From the NCBI GenBank assembly GCA_016789785.1, contig JAEUQE010000002.1, positions 43,927 to 107,926 on the forward strand: 64,000 nt of DNA, given 5' to 3'. The DNA comes from Bryobacterales bacterium (lineage in GTDB: Bacteria > Acidobacteriota > Terriglobia > Bryobacterales > Bryobacteraceae). Below the pieces are notes generated by a model. It did no database searches. It had not been told where the DNA came from and saw only the letters and a list, made by a program, of their open reading frames with translations. Positions 9,717 through 19,900 of this stretch are shown one piece after another (the stretch's first letter is position 1; each line of letters starts with the position of its first letter). A program made the position numbers and the translations under genes.

Positions 9717-12341
9717 TCACTCGGCGCGTAGCGTCTGGGCCGGATCGAGGCGCACCGCACGGATCACCGGCGGGATCGCCGCGAGCATGGAGGCGATGAG
9801 GATGGTGGCGACCGGCACCGCCAGCAGGGCCGGCTCAAGGACACGCACTTGAAAGAGCAGCGTCTCAAGGTAGCGTTCGCTGGCCACACCCGCCGCAAGT
9901 CCGCCGCCGGCTCCGATGAGTAACATGGAGAGTATCTCTGTAGTCACTCGACGGGCAAGATCGGCGGGGTCCGCGCCTAATGCCATGCGTATCCCGATCT
10001 CCCGGCGGCGCTGTAACACCGTGTAAGTGAGGACACCATAGAGCCCAACGGCCACCAGAATCAGAGCAACAATTGCGAAGAATAACGATAAAATCGCCAG
10101 TAGCCTTTCCCGCAGAATGTGCCGGTCAGCCAGGCCCTGCTGCGTATGGGCGTTGGAAATGCGCAGTCCCGGGTGCGCGCTCTTGATCTCCTGACGAAGC
10201 GCCGGAACCATTGCCAGGGGTGGATCCTGGCGGATCCGCACCATGAACGTTCCCCAGTCAGACTGCTGAAGTTTGCCAGGCCCGATCGACTCCCGGAACG
10301 GCACGAAGACCGTCGGGCGCACGGGCTCCCGCATCGTTCCGTACTTCGAGTCCTTCATGACGCCGACAATCCGGACTGGCACCTTCTTCTTTGGGCTGAT
10401 GGATTGATCGAACGTCTTGCCGACCGGATTTTGCCCATTGAAGTGTTTTTTCACAAAGGACTCATTGACAATTGCAACTTCGGGATAATTTTCTCCGGAA
10501 ACGAAATTGCGCCCTTCGATCAATGGGATTTTCATCGTTTCGAGAAAGCCGGGAGATACACGGAGATAGTAATTCGACTCCGACGACCAGTAGGAACCCG
10601 ACATCAGCGGCCAGGAACATATGGCGACCGACTCGACGTAGGGCAGAGATGCCAGTTTGGCGGCGGTCTGTTCCCAGGCCGCGGGATCGAGCCGCTCCTT
10701 TGCGACGGTCTCAAGGGCCAGCAGGCGGGCCGTTGAGAAACCCAGTGGCTGTGTGGCGAGACGGTCGAAGGTGGCCACGAAGAGCCCGGCGACAAAATGC
10801 ACGACGAAACAGAATGCGACTTGCGCGGCGACCAGAGAATTCATCAGACGGCGGCGGCGGAACGGGTTATCCCCGCCACGGATGACCAGCATTGGCTTCA
10901 CGCCGGAGGCCCGGAGCGCGGGGATGATGCCAAATAACATGGTGATCGCGAGAGTGAGTGCGGCGCCGAATAGCACGACCCGCCAATCGAGAGGCAGCAC
11001 CAGACGCGCAGGATTCTCCGGGTCGCTGATCCGGCTGACAATGTAGGGTGCGGACCACGTCGAAATCCAGGCTCCGGCGATCGCCGCGAGGGTCGCGATC
11101 ATGGCGCTCTCGATCATCACCAGTTGCACCAGGCGCGCCCGGCCGGCGCCAATCGACACACGTAGGGCCATCTCACGGGATCGGGCCGAAGCTTGCGCCG
11201 CCATCAGATTCGCGACGTTGACGCAGGCGATCAGAAGCACGAGCGCGACCAGCAGTCCCAGAATCCAGAGCGCGCGGCGGTAGTCTTTCTGCATTCTGGA
11301 ATCGCCCGAAGCGGCGCCTTCCAGTGAAAGCCGCGATTCCAGGAACCGCTTCCGGTCCTCGCTGGAGGCCGGTGGGAGATCTTTCACCTCGTCCTGACGC
11401 TGTGCGGAGAACAATGCCTGCAGTTTCTGTTGGACCCGGTCCTTTGCCGCCGGCGAGTGCACGCGCGCAAGAATGCGGAACCAGCCCCACGACTTTGATT
11501 GGATGGCGCGCCCGTTCATCATGGTCGGCGTCCAGATGTCGACGAACACTCCGGGCTCGGTTCCGGTGAATCCCTCCTGCATCACGCCAACGATTTCATA
11601 GAGCCGGCTCGAACGGCGGTAAGTGCGGCCAATGATATTGGGGTCGCGGCCAAACCGCCGTGTCCAGTAGTCGTGGGAGATCACGGCATAGGGATGCGCG
11701 TCCGGGTTCAGATCATCCGCCTCCGTGAACAGCCTTCCAAGCGCGGGGCGAAGTCCGAAGCTTTGGAAAGCCCACCCGGAGACGTACTGATGCACGGCCT
11801 TCTCGGTTTGATCATCCGTGCCAAAGGTGAGGTCGTTCGGATAGCCATAAGAAATCGCCATCAGTTCCGCGTCGTCCTTCACGGCCGCGCGCAAGGCACG
11901 GAACTGCGGGTAGCCGAAAGTATCGCCGAAGTCCTTCTTCCCTTCGCGATCGAAGTACTCGTACTTCACGGCGTGCAGGGCATGCGGATCGCGCACCGGC
12001 AATGGACGCAGCAGCAAGGCATCGATCAATCGAAATGCGGCCATGCAGGAACCGGCCGCCAGACCGAGCGAAACAATCGCGGCGGCAGTGGCCACGCGGT
12101 TCTTGCGCATCTGCCGCCAACTGAAGACGGCATCGGCGCTCAGAGAGTCGAGCCATGCGAAGAGCTTGACGTCGCGGCTTTCCTCGCGCAGACGCAAAGC
12201 CGGCCCGAGCGCACGGCGCGCTTCTTCGGGATCGCGGCCTTCGGCGATGGCCTCTTCAATATGCAGTTGAAGTTCCTCGTCCAGGTCGCGATTCACGCGG
12301 TCTGACCGGAATACATTGACGATGCGGGACCACAGAGACAT
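9717..12341 (-). CDS. ADOP-type orphan ABC permease (MacB/FtsX fold), module 1
   Basis: About 874 residues from the ATG at 12341, chosen because it begins MSLWSRIVNVFRSDRVNRDL and lies 2 bp after the PadR stop; an upstream in-frame ATG at 12392 would overlap PadR. A soluble N-terminal domain (DLDEELQLHIEEAIAEGRD) is followed by two MacB_PCD/FtsX halves. Each half has a leading transmembrane helix, a large periplasmic domain and three C-terminal helices (LVALVLLIACVNVANLMAAQ mid-protein; ILSLFFAIVALILVAVGLYG near the end, then REIGIRMALGADP). Family knowledge: Acidobacterial Duplicated Orphan Permeases lack a linked ATPase, and none is seen here. Substrate unknown. Co-transcribed with the PadR gene. 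Confidence 0.9.
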   Translation of the reverse strand: MSLWSRIVNVFRSDRVNRDLDEELQLHIEEAIAEGRDPEEARRALGPALRLREESRDVKLFAWLDSLSADAVFSWRQMRKNRVATAAAIVSLGLAAGSCMAAFRLIDALLLRPLPVRDPHALHAVKYEYFDREGKKDFGDTFGYPQFRALRAAVKDDAELMAISYGYPNDLTFGTDDQTEKAVHQYVSGWAFQSFGLRPALGRLFTEADDLNPDAHPYAVISHDYWTRRFGRDPNIIGRTYRRSSRLYEIVGVMQEGFTGTEPGVFVDIWTPTMMNGRAIQSKSWGWFRILARVHSPAAKDRVQQKLQALFSAQRQDEVKDLPPASSEDRKRFLESRLSLEGAASGDSRMQKDYRRALWILGLLVALVLLIACVNVANLMAAQASARSREMALRVSIGAGRARLVQLVMIESAMIATLAAIAGAWISTWSAPYIVSRISDPENPARLVLPLDWRVVLFGAALTLAITMLFGIIPALRASGVKPMLVIRGGDNPFRRRRLMNSLVAAQVAFCFVVHFVAGLFVATFDRLATQPLGFSTARLLALETVAKERLDPAAWEQTAAKLASLPYVESVAICSWPLMSGSYWSSESNYYLRVSPGFLETMKIPLIEGRNFVSGENYPEVAIVNESFVKKHFNGQNPVGKTFDQSISPKKKVPVRIVGVMKDSKYGTMREPVRPTVFVPFRESIGPGKLQQSDWGTFMVRIRQDPPLAMVPALRQEIKSAHPGLRISNAHTQQGLADRHILRERLLAILSLFFAIVALILVAVGLYGVLTYTVLQRRREIGIRMALGADPADLARRVTTEILSMLLIGAGGGLAAGVASERYLETLLFQVRVLEPALLAVPVATILIASMLAAIPPVIRAVRLDPAQTLRAE

Positions 12342-12343
12342 GT

Positions 12344-12673
12344 TCAGGCCATCCTCAGGACGCGATTGACAGCCGAGGTGACCGATTGCCACCGCGACTC
12401 TTCGGCTGCGAGCTGCTTCTTGCCGGCGCCGGTGATCTCATAGATGCGAGCCCGGCGCCCGGTGTCCTTGGTGACCCATTCGGCGCGGATCCAGCCGGAC
12501 TCCTCCATGCGATGCAGCGCCGGATAGAGCGATCCCTCCTCCACGTTGAGCACCTCATTGGAGATGTCTTTGATGGCGGACATGATCGCGTAGCCATGCA
12601 GTTTCGGGCGGCGCGAGAGGATCTTCAGGACCAGCAGGTCGAGCGAGCCCTGGAGGGAATCGGTTTTCGGCAT
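12344..12673 (-). CDS. PadR-family transcriptional regulator (partner of ADOP module 1)
   Basis: 109 residues, the typical size of short PadR (PadR-s2) proteins. The winged helix is plain: GSLDLLVLKILSRRPKLHG, then YAIMSAIKDISNEVLNVEEG, the SLYPALHRMEESGWI recognition helix, and a wing with TGRRARIYEIT. The C-terminal helix mediates dimerisation in this family. It is the first gene of a two-gene operon with the permease at 12341. Members usually repress their own operon until a ligand or stress releases them, and the near-palindrome just upstream fits that. Confidence 0.92.
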   Translation of the reverse strand: MPKTDSLQGSLDLLVLKILSRRPKLHGYAIMSAIKDISNEVLNVEEGSLYPALHRMEESGWIRAEWVTKDTGRRARIYEITGAGKKQLAAEESRWQSVTSAVNRVLRMA

Positions 12674-12684
12674 ACCTAGACCTC

Positions 12685-12706
12685 TATGCTAAGACATCTA
12701 AGTATG
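12685..12706. promoter_or_regulatory. Candidate PadR operator upstream of module 1
   Basis: An imperfect dyad, TATGCTAAGACATCTAAGTA, centred on AGACATCT lies 12-33 bp before the PadR ATG. Inner arms AGA/TCT and outer CT/AG, TA/TA pairs match. PadR sites are typically AT-containing dyads overlapping their own promoters. Seen: the dyad. Inferred: autoregulation. Confidence 0.4.
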
Positions 12707-13035
12707 AAAGGCAAGAGGCAAGTTTCTCTGGCCAATCCCGGAGTAACGGCTGTGGGGGTGTCTGCCGCTTGGGCTTGCGGATTGGAACACGCGAGCAGCG
12801 TCCACAATTGGGTGGATCAGCGCGGATCGTTGCGTGGGCTCCGGAGGCGCGGGCACAACGGCAGTCACGAGCGGGCAATCGCCCGTCGTCATCGGGCGCT
12901 GCGCGGCCTTTCTTCGGAGGCAGTTGCAGTATTCAGACGGCGCACCCCGCGGGCCTCGGGGAGAGTTCGCGGGGGTTTTCGATGCGTGTCGTGTCCGCGA
13001 TCGCCGGGACCTCGAAGCGGTGTTCGATGCTGCCG
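12707..13035. other. Intergenic stretch with no recognised feature
   Basis: About 330 bp between the two PadR/ADOP modules. Frames on both strands are open in places but low in complexity and match nothing recognised. No RNA gene or strong terminator seen. Confidence 0.5.
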
Positions 13036-15642
13036 CTACTCATGCCGCAGTGTGATCACCGGATCCGTTGCCGAGGCTCGCCGGGCCGGGGCAAGGGCGG
13101 AGAACAGCGCCGTCACGGTGAGGATTCCGATCGCCGAGAGGAGCGCGACGGGATCCGCCGGCTTCACGCCGTAGAGTATGCTCCCCAGCAGTTGGCCAGC
13201 AGCGATCGCGCCCGTTACGCCGATCACGGCGCCCACAAACACAACACGCAAGTTCTGTTTTAGCGTCATCGCGAGTATGGAAGAGGACTCCGCGCCGAGG
13301 GCCATCCGAATGCCGATCTCCCTGGAGCGCTGCGCGACGTTGTAGGTGGCCACGCCGTAGATCCCGACGCAAGCCAGCAGTAGCGCCAGTGCACTCAGGC
13401 CGCCGGCGATGCTCGCCGACAACCGCGCCGCGAGACGCGCCTTCACAACGTTGTCCTCATAAGGCGTGGCGGTGGCGAGAAAGCGCTTGTCGATGCCGCG
13501 AGCAAGCTTCGGCAGTAGCGCGACGAGCGCATCGGGCGAACCGCTGTGGCGAATCAGCAGACGTGTCCCGCGCACGCCTGATGATGCGAGGAAGAGGTTC
13601 TTCTCGCGTAACGGCCCAATGTCGCGGATGACGAAGTTGCGGACCACTCCCACCACTTCGCCGTCGCCGGCTTCCTTAATGCGCTTGCCCAGCGGGTTCT
13701 CACCCGGCCAGATCTGTTCGGCGAACTCCTGGGTCACGATGATCGACTTGCCTGCGGCCTCATCGGCCGGAGTGAACGTCCTGCCGGCGACAAGCGGAAT
13801 GCGCAATACATCGAAGAAATTGGCGGACACGCGGCTGACACCTACGCTGACATAGCCACGCGCATTACTTGGATCCTTCAATCCCACACTTTCGAAGCTA
13901 TTGCCCAAGGGCACGATGTTGGTGTGTGCCACTGCTTCCACAGATGGCAGCTTGGTGATGCGCTCAACCAGCGTGGCGAGCAGTGCACGCGCCTCGACGT
14001 CCTTGCCTGCAATGGAATCGAGGCCCGGAGACACTTGAATCACGTGGCCGTATTGAAATCCAAGTTCCATGCGTTTGGCTTCCTCGAGCGCGCGCAGAAG
14101 CAGCGTCGCGCCGCTCAGCAGCACCATGCAAAGCGCGACCTGTGCGCCCAGAAGCACACCGCGCATACGGCGTGTAGCCGTGACTCGCCCGCCTTCCCGC
14201 AAGCCCGTGGCGACGGTGTCGCGCACGGCGCCCCAAGCCGGCAACAGGCCGAAGAGCAGAGCGGCGGCGAAGGTGATCAGTACCACGAACAGCAACACTC
14301 GCCAATCGTTGTGGAAGCGCAGCGCGATGTTCTCGCCTTGGGCGACGGCTTGCATCACGATGGTGCGAATGGGGCCGCACAGGAGCAGACTGAGGCTGCT
14401 TGCGAGGACGCTGAGGATGAGCCCTTCAGCCAGCAGTTGACGGATCACGCGGCTGGGGCTCGCGCCCAAGGACAAGCGGACTGCGATCTCCCGCCTCCTT
14501 GCCAGCGAGCGGGCGAGTTGCAGATTCGCGACGTTGGCGCAAGCGAGGAGCAGGATGAGGAAGCACGCAACCTGAACCACCAGGAACACGCCGGTCGCGG
14601 GTCCAGCGATCTGCGGATCGGCCAGCATAGTCGGCCGCGTCAGGAGGATCCCGCCCTTCTTACGTTTCACGGATTCCAGGAACCGCGCGCTCCGGGTGCT
14701 CAACTCCGCTTGGGCCGCTTCGCGCGAGACGCCGGGCTTCAGTCGCGCAAGCAGCGAGACGCAGCAGGCATTCGGATTGTCGAACGAATCCACGTTGTGG
14801 AATTTGTCGCGCCACTGGCCTGGAATCCACAACTCCGGAGCCGACGGCGATGGGCCGCTGAAGCCTCTCGGCGCGATGCCGACTACCTGCAACGAACTCC
14901 CATTCACGTCGATCCACTGGCCCACGATGTTTCGATCTCCGCCGAAGCGGGTCATCCATGTGTCGTAATGGAGCACTACCTCCGGGATGAGATCGCGGAT
15001 CTGATCGGATTGCGAGAATCCGCGTCCCGCTTCGAAGCCCGTTCCGAGCACTTCGAAGAAATTGCCGCTTGCGGCGATGGCCACGCCGGCCCATGCTGCT
15101 TCGCCGCGAGTGATGCGAACACCCGTGGTGGTATAGGCCGCGATGCCGGCCACAGACTCCGCGTTCTGCAGATCACGATAATGCGGCCAGGACACGCCAT
15201 TCCATTCGCTGCCTCCACCAGGTCCCACACGGCCGGCGAAGACATGCACCGTGTTGCCGGGGTCGCGAATGGCCCAGGGAGCGAGTGCCAGCGCATTGTA
15301 GATCTGGAACGTGATGGTGTTCACTCCGATGCCGATGACCAACGCTACGACAGCCGCCAACGTGAAGGCCGGCTGTGCGGCGAGGGATCGCATGCCGAAT
15401 CGCAAATCGCGCAGCAAATCGCGAAGCCACACCAGCGTCCATGCTTCGCGCGCATCCTCGCGCGCCATGGTGAGATTGCCCATGCTGCGCGATGCGGCCA
15501 TGCGCGCTTCATCGGCCGCGAGTCCGGCCTCGCGCAGTTCCCGCACCTTCATCTCGCGATGAAAGGCAAGCTCCTCGTCAAGGTCCTGTTCATGCGTGCG
15601 CGGAGCACCCAATAAGCGGTTGCGAAGGCGTGTCCAGTTCAT
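13036..15642 (-). CDS. ADOP-type orphan ABC permease (MacB/FtsX fold), module 2
   Basis: About 868 residues from ATG 15642 (MNWTRLRNRLLGAPRTHEQD), preceded by AAAGGATG; the frame extends upstream to 15699 but into the PadR gene. The N-terminal soluble domain (DLDEELAFHREMKVRELREA) leads into two FtsX-like halves. Membrane segments include AFTLAAVVALVIGIGVNTIT, FLVVQVACFLILLLACANVA and SALALLLACVGIYGVATYN, with REIAVRLSLGASPSR and REIGIRMALGAESSS at matching places in the two halves. Same family as the gene at 9717 but clearly divergent, so not a recent duplicate. No ATPase nearby. Confidence 0.9.
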   Translation of the reverse strand: MNWTRLRNRLLGAPRTHEQDLDEELAFHREMKVRELREAGLAADEARMAASRSMGNLTMAREDAREAWTLVWLRDLLRDLRFGMRSLAAQPAFTLAAVVALVIGIGVNTITFQIYNALALAPWAIRDPGNTVHVFAGRVGPGGGSEWNGVSWPHYRDLQNAESVAGIAAYTTTGVRITRGEAAWAGVAIAASGNFFEVLGTGFEAGRGFSQSDQIRDLIPEVVLHYDTWMTRFGGDRNIVGQWIDVNGSSLQVVGIAPRGFSGPSPSAPELWIPGQWRDKFHNVDSFDNPNACCVSLLARLKPGVSREAAQAELSTRSARFLESVKRKKGGILLTRPTMLADPQIAGPATGVFLVVQVACFLILLLACANVANLQLARSLARRREIAVRLSLGASPSRVIRQLLAEGLILSVLASSLSLLLCGPIRTIVMQAVAQGENIALRFHNDWRVLLFVVLITFAAALLFGLLPAWGAVRDTVATGLREGGRVTATRRMRGVLLGAQVALCMVLLSGATLLLRALEEAKRMELGFQYGHVIQVSPGLDSIAGKDVEARALLATLVERITKLPSVEAVAHTNIVPLGNSFESVGLKDPSNARGYVSVGVSRVSANFFDVLRIPLVAGRTFTPADEAAGKSIIVTQEFAEQIWPGENPLGKRIKEAGDGEVVGVVRNFVIRDIGPLREKNLFLASSGVRGTRLLIRHSGSPDALVALLPKLARGIDKRFLATATPYEDNVVKARLAARLSASIAGGLSALALLLACVGIYGVATYNVAQRSREIGIRMALGAESSSILAMTLKQNLRVVFVGAVIGVTGAIAAGQLLGSILYGVKPADPVALLSAIGILTVTALFSALAPARRASATDPVITLRHE

Positions 15643-15652
15643 GAGGCATCCT

Positions 15653-15979
15653 TTACGCCGTGCGGAGCACCAGGCGGATCGCGTCCACCATCCGGTCAAA
15701 GCCGCGCTCTTCCTCTTTGAGTTGCTTGCGTCCCGCAGCGGTCAGCTTGTAATAGCGCGCCCTGCGTCCAGTCTCGGACTGTTTCCATTCCGCCTCGGTC
15801 CAGCCGTTGACCAGCAACCGCTGCAGTGCGGGATAAAGCGAGCCTTCGCCCACTTGGAGGACATTGCCCGAGACATCGAGCAGATATTGTGCGACGCCAT
15901 AGCCGTGAAGAGGCCCTTTGGAGAGCGTCTTCAGAACCAGCATGTCGAGTGTTCCGGGAAGCAGTTCGGATTGTGCCAT
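15653..15979 (-). CDS. PadR-family transcriptional regulator (partner of ADOP module 2)
   Basis: 108 residues: MAQSELLPGTLDMLVLKTLS, HGYGVAQYLLDVSGNVLQVG, SLYPALQRLLVNGWTEAEW and TGRRARYYKLTAAGRKQL give the complete PadR winged helix. The stop lies 10 bp before the permease start at 15642, so they form one transcript. The first 50 bp upstream hold four ATCGAT boxes, a candidate operator distinct from that of module 1, which suggests the two modules answer to separate regulators. Confidence 0.92.
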   Translation of the reverse strand: MAQSELLPGTLDMLVLKTLSKGPLHGYGVAQYLLDVSGNVLQVGEGSLYPALQRLLVNGWTEAEWKQSETGRRARYYKLTAAGRKQLKEEERGFDRMVDAIRLVLRTA

Positions 15980-15984
15980 TGTTT

Positions 15985-16028
15985 ATCGATCCATCGATCA
16001 TCGATGTATTGATCGTAGAGGGATCGAT
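15985..16028. promoter_or_regulatory. ATCGAT-cluster operator candidate upstream of module 2
   Basis: ATCGAT occurs at 15985-15990, 15993-15998, 16000-16005 and 16023-16028, all within 50 bp of the PadR start. The outer boxes belong to a longer inverted repeat TATCGATCC / GGATCGATA. Four copies of a palindromic hexamer in 44 bp is far above chance. Assignment to PadR is by position. Confidence 0.5.
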
Positions 16029-16082
16029 AGCCGATGTCAAGGGTAAATTCGCACGCCGCTTCGTCCGCTGGTAACGGGCTTT

Positions 16083-16838
16083 CTAACGAGGTGTGATCTT
16101 CAGGTTGGCGAAGTGGGCGATGGTGGAGCCTTCGAACCACAGAGCCACGGCGCCCTTGCCGCTTGGACCGGTCTTCAAGTCGTTGACGATCAGCGCGGGC
16201 TGAGCCGCCCCGTTGACGAAGAGCTTTGCTTTTTCGCCATCGACATCGATCTTCACGCGGATCCACTCCGCCGGCCCGATGTCCACATAGGACTCGTACT
16301 TCGAAGGCGTCTCCTGGCGCAGTTTGAACCATGTGAATTCCGGATGCGAGATGTACTGCGCGCTGTGATTGCGCCGCTCCTGATCATCAACGCGGCCGTT
16401 GGTGGGCCGCAGGTAGAAACAGTCGTAGGTGCGGCGGTCGGGTTGTGTGCGAAACGCGACACCAACGAATCCGCGAGCACCGCCCGCAGCGGCGGGACCG
16501 GGCTCGCCCGCAAGTTCCACTTCGATGGTGCCATTGGTGAAGTCCACACCATCCGCGAGCACGAGATGATCCATGCGCAGGGCCTCCGCTGCCGCGGGCC
16601 CTCCACCCTTCTTCATCCCGCCAGCCTTCTTGGCTTCCGCGGCCCGTTCCTGCATCCTTGCCGCGGCGTCGGGCGAGATCGTGACTTTGATCGCCTTCTT
16701 CCCTTGAAAGGTGACCGGCGCCGCGATTGCGTTGTGGAGTGTAAGCCCGGCAGTGGATTCCAGCTTCAGCGACTTCGGCTGGCCGAATGCCGCGCTGCCT
16801 ACCACGAGAAATGTGACGAGGAGAACAAGGGTCTTCAT
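16083..16838 (-). CDS. Secreted lectin/LamG-like beta-sandwich protein
   Basis: 251 residues from ATG 16838, with signal peptide MKTLVLLVTFLVVGSAAFGQ. The frame is open far upstream, but that part overlaps the divergent receptor and is not coding. The body has the strand pattern of concanavalin/LamG domains used in DUF1080-like proteins: DFTNGTIEVELAG, FVGVAFRTQ, YDCFYLRPTNGR, WIRVKIDVDGEKAKLFVNG, GAVALWFEGSTIAHFANLKI. An internal Lys/Ala/Gly-rich insert (about 70-85) is probably a disordered loop. Likely periplasmic or surface sugar binding. No catalytic residues can be asserted. Confidence 0.65.
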   Translation of the reverse strand: MKTLVLLVTFLVVGSAAFGQPKSLKLESTAGLTLHNAIAAPVTFQGKKAIKVTISPDAAARMQERAAEAKKAGGMKKGGGPAAAEALRMDHLVLADGVDFTNGTIEVELAGEPGPAAAGGARGFVGVAFRTQPDRRTYDCFYLRPTNGRVDDQERRNHSAQYISHPEFTWFKLRQETPSKYESYVDIGPAEWIRVKIDVDGEKAKLFVNGAAQPALIVNDLKTGPSGKGAVALWFEGSTIAHFANLKITPR

Positions 16839-16967
16839 ATCAGTTGAGGATACATTCGGCGGGAGCCTCGCGCGACGCTCATGGTTGTTACCGGGCGCCA
16901 CGCTTCGCGGCATCGGCATGCGCATGGTATATTCAGGCCAAGCTTCAACTCTCGAAAGGGGTGTTCC

Positions 16968-19900
16968 ATGGTGAACCATGTGTTGGGTCTCTTGATCCTC
17001 CTCTTTTCCGCCCAGTTTGCCTTTTCGCAGGCAGTCAATGGCACGCTTGTCGGCACGGTTTCCGACTCGTCGGGCGCCTTGGTGGCCAATGCAAAAGTCA
17101 CGCTGGTCGCAACGCAAACGGGCATTTCTCAAACCGCGCAAACCAATCAAAGCGGGAATTACTCGTTCCCGAATCTTCAACCTGGACTCTATCGCGTAGA
17201 GGTGGAGATCACGGGGTTCCGCAAGGCGATTCGTGATCAGATCGACGTGCTGGTGAACTCGACCGCACGCGCGGACCTTACGTTGCAGCCTGGCCAGATC
17301 AACGAGTCGATCACGGTTGCCGCGGAAGCCGCCGTGCTTCAGACCGACCGGTCGGACACCGGACGCAAGATCGAAACCAAGACGCTCGCGGACATGCCGC
17401 TTGCTTACAACCGCAACTTCCAAAATCTGGTAAATCTGGTGCCGGGCGCCACGCGGTCTTTCCGCCCGCACTCGGAGTTCTTCAACGTGCAGGATTCGCT
17501 CTCCACCCGCGTGAACGGGCAGAGCCGCCTGTCGAACAACGTGCAATTGGAGGGCGTCGACAACAATCACCGCACGGGCTTGCTTACCGCGATGATCCCG
17601 TCGATTGAGGCTCTGCAAACCGTCGACGTCACGACATCGAACTACGAGGCGGAGTTGGGGCGTGCAGGCGGCGCTGTGATGAACGTGAACTTCAAGTCCG
17701 GGACCAACGATCTTCACGGCAGCGTGTACCACTTCAACCGCGTGAGCCGTTTGGCGGCACGTCCGTTCTTTGCCAACTCGAAGCCGGTCACCACGGTGAA
17801 CAACTTCGGCTTCACCCTCGGTGGACCGATCGTGAAGAACAAGATCTTCTACTTCGCGAACTATCAGGGCATTCGCGACCGCCGCGGTGACTTCCATCAG
17901 GCCACGATTCCGATGATGGCGTTCCGGCAGGGCAACCTGAATTGGTCGCGCGGCACCGACATCTACGATCCCGCAACGGGCAGCGCGGATGGCACCAATC
18001 GCACACCGTTCGCGAACCGCACCATCCCCACCAGCCGCATCAGTCCGATCGCACGCCGGATTCTCGAGTTGATTCCCGCGCCCGTGAACAGCGCGGAGTT
18101 GCAGAACTTCCAGACGTCCACGGTACGCCAGAAGGACACGAACGGCGGGGACATCAAAGTCGACTGGCAGCTCACCGACAAGGATCGCGTGAGCATTCGT
18201 TATTCGAGGCAGGATTCTGAGATTTTCGATCCTCCGATCTATGGTGTTCGTGGCGGCGGCATTCGTGATTTCGCAGGTACAGGCATCCAGCGGGCGACCA
18301 ACGGGGCGATCAACTATACGCGTGTATGGTCGCCGTCACTGGTGACCGAAGTGCGCACGGGCATCATGTACTATCGCAACGACGCGCAGAACGCGGATAT
18401 CAATCTGAAGACCTCCGAAGAGCTGGGGATTCCGGGTGTCAACGTCTCCGACTTCACGGGCGGCATCAGCAACATTCAGATCAATGGCTTTTCGAATCCC
18501 GTTGTCGGCTACTCGGCCAGTCTCCCATGGGAGCGCGGTGAAACCAACTTGAACTTCATCGTCAACAACACGAAGATCATTGGCAACCACACGATCAAAT
18601 TCGGCGTCGACTACCGGCGCAATCGCGATGAACTGCTGCAGAACCAGACGTTCAATCCTCGCGGCCGCTTCAACTTCCGTGAAGGTACCACCATACTTGC
18701 GGTGCGCAACGCAGCCGGTCAGTTGGCCACTGGTTCCCCGCAGAGCTTCGCGAATTCGTTCGCGAGTTTCCTCCTGGATGCGCCGAATGAACTGGGCCGC
18801 GACCTGCCGCTCATCTTCCCGACATTCCTGCAGAACCCGTTTTTCAGCTATGTGCAGGACAAATGGCAGGTGAGCCAGAAGCTGACAGTCGACATCGGCG
18901 TGCGGCATGAGCTGTGGCCGCCGCCGCTGCCGCGAGTTCGCGGCGGGTTCTCGAACTTCATTCCGTTCACGAACTCCCTGGAAGTGGCGGGCGTCGGGAA
19001 CATCCCGATGAATCTGGGCCGCAAGACCTACTGGACGAGTTTCGCGCCGCGCTTCGGTATGGCCTACCGGTTCAATGAAAAGACTGTGTTCCGCGGTGGA
19101 TACGGAATCAGTTGGGTGCCGCTGGCCGACAATGGCTACGCGTTCAACTTCCCCGTTCGCGAGAACAATTCGTTCCAGGCGGCAAGCGCGTTCGTGACCG
19201 CGGGCTCCATGCGCGAAGGGTTCCCGGCGTTCCGTCCGTTCCCGGTTCCTTCAAGCGGCATCATCAATCCGGCGCCGGCATCGGTCTTCAACTACATCCG
19301 GCCGGATGTGCGCGAGGCTTACGTGCAGAGCTGGAATATCGCGGTTCAACGCCAGTTGCCTCGTAGTCTCGTGTTTGAAGTGGCGTACGTCGGCAACAAG
19401 GGCACGGGCATCACGGGAGTGGAGAACATGAACCCCGGGTTGTCCATCGGCGACGGCGCCAACGGACAACCGTTCAACCGTCTGTTCGGACGCCGCGATG
19501 CGATCAACAACATCTACTTCGGCACGAACTCGAATTACCACTCGATGCAGGTGAAGTTGGATCGCCGCTTCTCGAATGGCTTCGCGCTCACCACCGCCTA
19601 CACATGGGCCAAAGCGATTGACTCCATCGGCGCCGACAACGGAGGGTTTCGCTACTACATCAACCCTTCGCGCAATCGCGGACGCGCGGATGGAGACGTC
19701 CGTCACGTGTTTGTCCAGAGTTACATCTACGAACTGCCGTTCGGCAAGGGCAAGCAGATGCTGACATCGGGACCAGCGGCGTGGATCGCGGGTGGCTGGC
19801 AGTTGAACGGCGTTCTCACCGCGCAGACCGGCGGCCCGTTCAATCTCGGGGTGCCGGGCGGCATTGTGAATGCACCAGGCAATTCGAATGACCCGAATCT

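Noticed and set aside
13924..15615. 563-codon plus-strand open frame opposite ADOP module 2
   Set aside because: His/Arg/Gln-rich with no fold pattern, antisense to a clear permease.
16839..17898. Extension of the secreted protein at 16083 to 604 residues
   Set aside because: The extra N-terminal 350 residues are antisense to receptor 2; a signal peptide begins at 16838.
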